Assembly (NCBI GenBank): GCA_035290185.1
Contig: DATDUW010000044.1
Location: forward strand, 1 to 9,556
Reading direction: 5' to 3'
DNA length: 9,556 nucleotides
DNA from: DATDUW01 sp035290185
GTDB lineage: Bacteria > Patescibacteriota > Patescibacteriia > UBA9934 > GWF2-40-263
Shown: piece by piece, positions 6,337 through 9,556 of the stretch
Numbering within the stretch: the first letter of the stretch is position 1
Layout: every line of letters begins with the position of its first letter
Notes under the pieces: generated by a model
The model's database searches: none
What the model saw: only the letters and a program-made list of their open reading frames with translations
What the model was told of the DNA's origin: nothing
Position numbers and translations under genes: made by a program

Positions 6337-6389
6337 GACACGGGCTTTTCAAGCCTGTAACCGGGGTTCGACTCCCCGTGGGGTCACCA
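6315..6389 (+). tRNA. tRNA-Glu (anticodon UUC), with encoded CCA
   Basis: Complete cloverleaf: acceptor GGCCCCA / TGGGGTC (one G-U), D stem GTC/GAC, anticodon stem CGGGC/GCCTG with loop TTTTCAA giving anticodon TTC, T stem CGGGG/CCCCG with loop TTCGACT, discriminator A, and encoded CCA (6387-6389). It decodes GAA/GAG. Its first 35 bases are duplicated upstream and its first 22 bases double as the end of the nuclease gene. A terminator follows at once. Confidence 0.96.
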
Positions 6390-6457
6390 AAAGAGACTTC
6401 TTAACATGAGAAGCCTTTTTTGTTTGTAAGAACAGCGACATTCTGGCGGTTCCAAAT
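6384..6457 (+). repeat. Repeat block, copy A (tRNA CCA end, terminator and conserved tail)
   Basis: Bases 6384-6457 match 7861-7931 over their full length, with about ten differences counting a three-base gap. The block runs from the tRNA acceptor end (TCACCAAAAG) through the terminator and ends in an exact 22-base match (6436-6457 with 7910-7931). Because copy A begins in a functional tRNA, the copy at 7861 is best read as derived from this flank. Confidence 0.8.
6395..6421 (+). terminator. Rho-independent terminator of tRNA-Glu
   Basis: Stem CTTCT/AGAAG (6397-6401 with 6409-6413), extended by G6395-C6415 across one mismatch, seven-base loop, followed by six T and GTTTG. The same terminator, diverged, occurs at 7872-7898. 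Confidence 0.7.
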
Positions 6458-6498
6458 CCTGTATCTACTACTTTGTACAAATGAAGGAGGTTGGAACC
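6448..6498 (+). repeat. GGTTCCAA / TTGGAACC inverted repeat, copy 1
   Basis: GGTTCCAA (6448-6455) and TTGGAACC (6491-6498) face each other across 35 bases, just before the toxin gene. A second pair with nearly the same spacing (36 bases) lies before the fic gene at 7922-7973. The interiors are unrelated apart from the ends. It could be a protein-binding or recombination site. Confidence 0.6.
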
Positions 6499-6501
6499 TG
6501 G

Positions 6502-6507
6502 TACAAT
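6502..6507 (+). promoter_or_regulatory. Probable -10 box of the toxin gene
   Basis: TACAAT ends nine bases before ATG 6517, implying an almost leaderless mRNA. No good -35 box is present at 17 bases; the TTGTAC at 6473 is too far. The AAGGAGG at 6484-6490 is 26 bases from the start, too distant to serve as its ribosome site. Confidence 0.4.
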
Positions 6508-6516
6508 TAAGTCCCT

Positions 6517-6830
6517 ATGGAAATCCGTTTTTTCCACGCTGATGTTGAGGAGTTTATCCGAGGACTTGAGAAGCCAACGATCGCGAAAGTGCTGCGGACG
6601 ATCGACTTGCTCGAAACATTCGGTCACAAGTTGGGGATGCCACACAGTAAGGCCATCGGGGAGAATTATTTGAGCTACGCGTTCGGGGTAGACAGGAAAT
6701 TCGGCTGATTTACACTTTTCGGCATTCTGCCGTTATCATTCTGCACGGCTTTCTGAAAAAATCAGACAAGATCCCTCAAAAAGTTTTGGCGGTAGCGTTC
6801 ACTAGAAAATCAATGCTTGACGGTACATAA
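6517..6830 (+). pseudogene. HigB/RelE-type toxin gene, frameshifted at a G run
   Basis: As written the frame runs MEIRFFHADVEEFIRGLEKP ... KAIGENYLSY and stops at TGA 6706-6708 (63 residues). The next frame continues exactly where the family requires: LFELRVRGRQEIRLIYTFRH, then VIILHGFLKKSDKIPQKVL, ending TAA 6828-6830. Adding one G to the run at 6658-6661 joins them into a protein of about 104 residues with the full layout of phage-Gp49/HigB-like mRNA interferases: helical start, ELR strand, RLIY strand and LHGF-KK motif. The toxin precedes its antitoxin, as in higBA. Either the toxin is genuinely inactivated beside an intact antitoxin, or the run is miscounted by one base. Translation probably starts leaderless from ATG 6517. 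Confidence 0.8.
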
Positions 6831-6845
6831 CATATACGTTATAAT
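6817..6845 (+). promoter_or_regulatory. Antitoxin promoter with embedded operator
   Basis: TTGACG (6817-6822), 17-base spacer, TATAAT (6840-6845): the best promoter in the window, lying in the last codons of the toxin gene. An inverted repeat ATAAC-N6-GTTAT (6827-6842) sits between the boxes and overlaps the -10, a natural site for repression by the antitoxin. The predicted start (about 6852) is within two bases of ATG 6854, so the mRNA is essentially leaderless. A private promoter lets antitoxin be made in excess. Confidence 0.75.
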
Positions 6846-6853
6846 TAAATTGT

Positions 6854-7126
6854 ATGAAATCCTACAAATCTCTCAAGGCTGGTTTCCTGAAGGATGCTGA
6901 AGTCCGGAAAAACTATGATGAGCTCGCGCCGGAGTTTGCTGTCATAGATCTGATGATCAAAAAGCGTTTGAAACGAGGTCTCTCGCAATCCGCTCTCGCT
7001 AGAAAAGTTGGGACGAAGCAGTCAGCCATCTCTCGGTTTGAATCCGGAGAGTACAACCCGACGTTGAGTTTTTTGAACAAGGTCGCGGATGCACTGGATG
7101 CGAAGATGAAGATCACGATCTCTTAA
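6854..7126 (+). CDS. HigA-type antitoxin, XRE-family HTH protein
   Basis: A 90-residue protein. Residues 1-28 form a helical arm of the kind that wraps the toxin, and 30-88 form an XRE helix-turn-helix: LMIKKRLKRGLSQSALARKV, then the recognition helix TKQSAISRFESG (54-65) and YNPTLSFLNKVADAL. It neutralises the toxin encoded just upstream and likely represses its own promoter. The gene begins 23 bases after the toxin stop and has its own near-perfect promoter. It is intact, unlike the toxin. HigA versus other XRE antitoxins cannot be settled by eye, but gene order (toxin first) fits higBA. Confidence 0.88.
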   Translation: MKSYKSLKAGFLKDAEVRKNYDELAPEFAVIDLMIKKRLKRGLSQSALARKVGTKQSAISRFESGEYNPTLSFLNKVADALDAKMKITIS

Positions 7127-7127
7127 T

Positions 7128-7161
7128 AATTGGTTCCAACAGACTCGCAAGCGGTTCACCA
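7128..7161 (+). repeat. Repeat block, copy C
   Basis: The 34 bases directly after the antitoxin stop match 7833-7866 at 30 positions. Both begin AATTGGTTCCA, share GACTCGCAAG, and end GGTTCA[C/T]CA, the same ending as the tRNA-Glu CCA end; GACTC also matches its T arm. It may be a decayed tRNA 3' end. Unlike copy B it is followed by a different terminator. Confidence 0.65.
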
Positions 7162-7166
7162 TGAAG

Positions 7167-7195
7167 CTCCGAGGCGGTTCTCGGAGTTTTGTGTT
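7167..7195 (+). terminator. Rho-independent terminator after the antitoxin
   Basis: CTCCGAG / CTCGGAG (7167-7173 with 7180-7186), six-base loop, then TTTTGTGTT. It separates the toxin-antitoxin pair from the membrane-protein gene. Confidence 0.75.
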
Positions 7196-7210
7196 AGGCT
7201 TTGAATCAAT

Positions 7211-7795
7211 ATGTTTCAAACGTTCGGCTACATTTCTGCCCTGCTGAGCATCGCTATGGTGATTCCATATGTTCGGGACATCCTCCGGCGCCGCTCAAGA
7301 CCAGAGCGCGCCTCGTGGTTTATTTGGACCGTGCTCGGATTCATTGCGTTCTTTTCTCAGCTTGCAAAGGGTGCAACACATTCACTTTGGCTGACTGCGG
7401 GACAAACGATCGCCGTTCTCGTTGTTGTTGTACTTTCTATCAAATATGGAGTTGGGGGATTCACGAAGCGAGACATACGGGCGCTCATTACTGCCGGTGT
7501 CGGCCTTCTGCTCTGGTATTTTACGAACGAAGCTACCTACGCGCTGTTTATTGTCATTGTGATCGACAGTATTGGAAGCTTACTCACTTTTATCAAGAGT
7601 TATCAGAAACCCGAAAGTGAAACACTCAGCACCTGGTTCATGTCCGGGACATCTGGAGTATTTGGAGTGTTGGCCGTCGGAAGTATGAGTCCAACCCTTC
7701 TCGCATACCCACTCTACATCGTAATAGCCAATTATCTGATCGTCGCAGCCATCTTATTAGGAAGACGGAAACGACCGGCGGCCTCACACATGTAA
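7211..7795 (+). CDS. PQ-loop-like membrane protein (two internal repeats)
   Basis: A 194-residue protein with about seven helices. Two similar halves are visible: IPYVRDILRR...P31...SW36FIW and IDSIGSLLTFIKS...P134...STW142F. This matches the double three-helix plan of PQ-loop / SWEET-like small transporters, although the classical PQ pair is replaced by PY (19-20) and DS (119-120). Proteins of this kind are, from memory, common in Patescibacteria; the substrate is unknown. The start ATG 7211 is preceded by an extended -10 (TGTTAGGCT, 7192-7200) ten bases upstream and no Shine-Dalgarno, again suggesting a near-leaderless mRNA. The C terminus is basic (GRRKRP), probably cytoplasmic. It stands alone between two repeat blocks. 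Confidence 0.78.
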   Translation: MFQTFGYISALLSIAMVIPYVRDILRRRSRPERASWFIWTVLGFIAFFSQLAKGATHSLWLTAGQTIAVLVVVVLSIKYGVGGFTKRDIRALITAGVGLLLWYFTNEATYALFIVIVIDSIGSLLTFIKSYQKPESETLSTWFMSGTSGVFGVLAVGSMSPTLLAYPLYIVIANYLIVAAILLGRRKRPAASHM

Positions 7796-7832
7796 TTGGC
7801 CAAACTGCTTCCACCCCCGCATTTCCTCCACC

Positions 7833-7931
7833 AATTGGTTCCATCTGACTCGCAAGTGGTTCATCAAAAGGGACTTTTCAACGTGAGAAGTCTTTTTTGT
7901 TTGTAAAAACGACATTCTGGCGGTTCCAAAT
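7833..7931 (+). repeat. Repeat block, copy B (combines the C-type and A-type segments)
   Basis: Its left part (7833-7866) matches copy C, its right part (7861-7931) matches the downstream flank of tRNA-Glu, and the two overlap at TCATCA. It thus shows that the copies are segments of one longer unit: tRNA-like 3' end, terminator, conserved tail. Confidence 0.75.
7872..7898 (+). terminator. Rho-independent terminator in copy B
   Basis: GACTTTT / AGAAGTC (7872-7878 with 7886-7892, one G-U pair), seven-base loop, six T. It is the counterpart of the tRNA-Glu terminator and would end the PQ-loop-like transcript. Pairing has been improved or kept despite sequence change. Confidence 0.75.
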
Positions 7932-7973
7932 ATCGACAATTCTTTAAGCCGACCTCACGGGGGAGTTGGAACC
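7922..7973 (+). repeat. GGTTCCAA / TTGGAACC inverted repeat, copy 2
   Basis: GGTTCCAA (7922-7929) and TTGGAACC (7966-7973) are 36 bases apart, matching the pair at 6448-6498. It again lies at the end of the conserved tail and just before the promoter region of the next gene (fic). Confidence 0.6.
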
Positions 7974-7981
7974 AACTCTTG

Positions 7982-8012
7982 GCGCGATTCTTGCGCGATT
8001 CTTGCGCGATTC
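7982..8012 (+). repeat. Three 11-base tandem repeats at the fic promoter
   Basis: GCGCGATTCTT at 7982-7992 and 7993-8003, and GCGCGATTC at 8004-8012. The last two units overlap the -35 box (8002-8007). One helical turn per unit is the spacing expected of a cooperative operator, perhaps for the winged-helix end of the Fic protein itself. It could alternatively be a slippage product. Confidence 0.8.
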
Positions 8013-8030
8013 GAAATTTCGGTGTATCAT
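8002..8030 (+). promoter_or_regulatory. Promoter of the fic gene, leaderless
   Basis: TTGCGC (8002-8007), 17-base spacer, TATCAT (8025-8030). Predicted start near 8037, three bases before ATG 8040. This supports ATG 8040 over the in-frame GTG at 8022, which lies inside the promoter. Confidence 0.7.
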
Positions 8031-8039
8031 GTACTTACT

Positions 8040-9095
8040 ATGTTCAGTCCCGAATACCGTCTCACGAACAAGATTGTCCAGATGCTCACAGCCATCGCCG
8101 AAGGAAAGGCGGTGATCGAACGTGCCCGACTCTTGCCCAAGCAGGAGCTTCATTTGCGACGCCAGGCATTGATCCGTATGACTCACAGCTCGACCGCGAT
8201 CGAGGGGAACATCTTGAAAATGCGGGAAGTCGAGGCAGTGGCAGACAGGAAGACCATTGACGCCCCTGAAAGAGACATTTATGAGGTTCGAAATTATCTG
8301 GACGCTCTAAAATATATCGAGACTATTGTCGAAAAGAAACAACCGATCAACAAGCGGGTGATTCTTCGTATTCATAAATACGTCACCAACAAGACCCTTC
8401 GACCGGAAGCGTCGGGGCACTATCGCCCTGGTCCCGTTTACATTGCAAGAAATTTTCGAGATGGCCGACGAGAGATTATCTATACCGCACCTGACGCAAA
8501 GGATGTTTCGGCGCTTATGGACGAACTGATTGTCTGGATCCAAAAGCACAACGAGGAAGGAGTTGATCCTGTCATCGCCGCCGGAATCGTCCATCAGGAG
8601 ATTGCCGTCATCCACCCATTTGTCGACGGCAACGGAAGAACGGCACGGGCGTTAGCAACATTGCTCTTGTATCAACGAGGATACGACTTCCGACGTCTGT
8701 TTGCGCTCGAGGACTATTACAATACGGATCGCCCGGCCTATTACGCCGCTATCAATATCGGAGAAACGTATAAGGCTCGCAGGACGGACTTCACTCCATG
8801 GCTCGAATACTTCGTGAAGGGATTCAAGGAGGAAATCGATCGGGTCAAGCACACCGTCTTAAATCTGGCCGTGAAAAAACTCGATACCGACATCAACTCG
8901 CAGGTTTTTCTCGACAAAGATCAGATCGCCATTCTTGATTTCATGGAAACGGTTGGACGAATTACCGTCATCGACGTTATCGACGTCGTGAGGTGTCCAA
9001 GACGTACGGCGCAGCTCCATTTGCAGAAGCTAAAAATATTGAAAATGATAAAACAAATTGGTAAAGGTCGCGCGACCTATTACACATTGAAATAA
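8040..9095 (+). CDS. fic: Class II Fic protein (AMP transferase) with C-terminal winged helix
   Basis: A 351-residue Fic-domain protein, which in this family transfers AMP (or another nucleotide part) from a nucleotide to hydroxyl side chains of target proteins. The active loop is intact: HPFVDGNGRTAR (192-203). The N-terminal inhibitory motif STAIEG (51-56, S/T-x3-E-G/N) marks class II, so the enzyme is self-restrained and needs no separate antitoxin. Residues 10-110 form the helical N-terminal part, 110-265 the Fic core with SGHYRPGPVYI in the flap region, and about 283-351 a winged-helix segment (QIAILDFMETVGRITV, RRTAQLHLQKLK) that could bind DNA. The length is normal for Fic-wHTH proteins. 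The tandem repeats over its promoter suggest autoregulation. Targets are unknown. It is the last plus-strand gene, with no clear terminator after it. Confidence 0.95.
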   Translation: MFSPEYRLTNKIVQMLTAIAEGKAVIERARLLPKQELHLRRQALIRMTHSSTAIEGNILKMREVEAVADRKTIDAPERDIYEVRNYLDALKYIETIVEKKQPINKRVILRIHKYVTNKTLRPEASGHYRPGPVYIARNFRDGRREIIYTAPDAKDVSALMDELIVWIQKHNEEGVDPVIAAGIVHQEIAVIHPFVDGNGRTARALATLLLYQRGYDFRRLFALEDYYNTDRPAYYAAINIGETYKARRTDFTPWLEYFVKGFKEEIDRVKHTVLNLAVKKLDTDINSQVFLDKDQIAILDFMETVGRITVIDVIDVVRCPRRTAQLHLQKLKILKMIKQIGKGRATYYTLK

Positions 9096-9135
9096 CGATA
9101 TGAACCGTCCAGAAACAATCCTTGCGTGTTGAGCC

Positions 9136-9207
9136 TTAAAAATAACAAAACCCCGCGTCGAGAACGACCAGCACTCCCGAGTTGGGGCTTTGTCGTCTCG
9201 CGCGGGG
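9136..9207 (-). terminator. Rho-independent terminator of the right-edge gene
   Basis: A long stem pairs CCCCGCG (9151-9157) with CGCGGGG (9201-9207) and continues through CGAG/CTCG and ACGAC/GTCGT with small bulges. On the minus strand it is followed by TTTTGTTATTTTT. It lies between the convergent fic gene and the right-edge gene; on the plus strand no T run follows. Confidence 0.75.
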
Positions 9208-9283
9208 CGAGAAAAGTGACGGCATGACCACTTGGTGGTGAGAACAGAGCCACCCGGCGAAGACGATCAGCCCGGCGAGACGC

Positions 9284-9556
9284 TCACGCGGTCGCGTCGG
9301 GGTTCCCGGTGAAGCTGACCCGTCCGGCCTTCTCGAGCTGGGTGCCGTATACTCCCGAGCCGGGGGTGAGTTCGATCTGCCCGTCGAGCTGAATAACGCA
9401 GAAGAACTGAACGTTAACGGTCTCGTCGAGGGCGAAGAGCTGCTCGATGGTCTCCTTGACGAGACCGTAGAGCTTGCCCAAACCGTCGTGGAACTGCTTG
9501 GCCTTTCGGCCGTCACGACTGGCACCACTGATCGTGACGACCACGCCGAGCGGCTT
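9284..9556 (-). CDS. Unknown small protein, 5' end beyond the window
   Basis: I do not recognise this protein. The frame is open from the right edge (KPLGVVVTISGASRDGRKAK...) to TGA at 9284-9286. A GTG at 9544 could start an 86-residue form, but codons upstream remain open, so the true start probably lies outside. Visible parts are a helix (KAKQFHDGLGKLYGLVKETI) followed by strand-like stretches (ETVNVQFFCVIQLDGQIEL, then QLEKAGRVSF). No signal peptide or membrane helix is seen. GC-rich third positions resemble the left-edge gene and differ from the central accessory genes. The strong terminator downstream supports it as real. The competing frame in this region (serine-rich, 9136-9528) runs through that terminator and is discarded. 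Confidence 0.65.
   Translation of the reverse strand, partial: KPLGVVVTISGASRDGRKAKQFHDGLGKLYGLVKETIEQLFALDETVNVQFFCVIQLDGQIELTPGSGVYGTQLEKAGRVSFTGNPDATA

Larger units (their letters stand above)
5984..6349 (+). mobile_element. Putative tRNA-Glu-invading GIY-YIG element with 40-base direct repeats
   Basis: Architecture in order: 40-base direct repeat (5984-6023), 36-base palindrome (6024-6059), GIY-YIG nuclease gene (6073-6336), 40-base direct repeat (6310-6349) that is also the 5' half of a complete tRNA-Glu. The unit length is 326 bases. The insertion point is the anticodon loop between positions 35 and 36, and the downstream repeat restores a full tRNA. This resembles site-specific invasion in which the element carries part of its target. 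GIY-YIG enzymes are known homing endonucleases and DNA repair nucleases; mobility of this unit is inference. No transposase or recombinase is present. Confidence 0.55.

Noticed and set aside
5989..6389. Group I intron interrupting tRNA-Glu
   Set aside because: The downstream side has a complete tRNA, not just the 3' half, and I see no group I core; splicing would not be needed.
6349..6645. Minus-strand frame ending RGVEPRLQA
   Set aside because: This ending is the usual antisense reading of a tRNA T arm; the frame is also antisense to the toxin gene.
6384..7973. Integron attC cassettes or a CRISPR array
   Set aside because: The repeats are few, of uneven spacing and do not fit the attC core consensus; no integrase or cas gene is visible. 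The cassette-like layout is kept only as an analogy.
8022..8042. GTG 8022 as start of the fic gene
   Set aside because: It lies inside the predicted -10 region; ATG 8040 follows the predicted transcript start and begins the usual family sequence.
9136..9528. Minus-strand serine-rich frame of 130 codons
   Set aside because: Low-complexity translation, overlaps a strong terminator, and competes with the better-composed frame 9284-9556.

Overview
The window most likely comes from a Patescibacteria (CPR) genome. This is an inference from gene content: a large membrane-anchored VanW protein, a typical CPR-style small heat-shock protein, a secreted protein ending in a module I associate with CPR surface proteins, small two-lobed membrane proteins, and many short unfamiliar proteins. 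TAA, TAG and TGA all act as ordinary stops, which argues against the recoded Gracilibacteria and Absconditabacteria. No 16S or ribosomal marker is present, so the placement is tentative.

Left part (1-5894, all genes on the minus strand). From right to left there is a four-gene run from one promoter: a seven-helix membrane protein with a duplicated E-x15-Y-E motif (lycopene-cyclase-like), an Hsp20-family protein, a small 76-residue protein, and a 622-residue VanW-family protein. A 419-base gap follows. It holds a structured, possibly transcribed stretch, a terminator, and the promoter of a secreted 562-residue protein. After that gene's terminator comes a GC-richer small gene of unknown function, broken by one extra base in a run of eight G (coding strand) and leaving the window at base 1.

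Middle (5939-6457, plus strand). This is the most striking region. A tRNA-Glu promoter leads into a truncated copy of the tRNA-Glu 5' half, then a 36-base double palindrome placed exactly in the anticodon, then a small GIY-YIG nuclease gene, then a complete tRNA-Glu (UUC). The 5' half of the tRNA is an exact 40-base direct repeat. The last codons and the stop of the nuclease gene are read from the intact tRNA. It looks like a minimal tRNA-invading element that rebuilds its target.

Right accessory region (6384-9095, plus strand). A HigB/RelE-type toxin gene (frameshifted) and HigA-type antitoxin, a PQ-loop-like membrane protein and a class II Fic protein are separated by related intergenic blocks. 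One block is a diverged copy of the sequence from the tRNA-Glu CCA end through its terminator and a further 22 bases. The 8-mer GGTTCCAA (either strand) occurs five times here and I saw it nowhere else in the window. The promoters place the start codons 8-10 bases after the -10 box, suggesting leaderless mRNAs. The arrangement resembles tRNA-anchored, cassette-like accretion of toxin and accessory genes, but no integrase is present.

The window ends (9096-9556) with a convergent GC-rich minus-strand gene of unknown function, open at the right edge and followed by a strong terminator.
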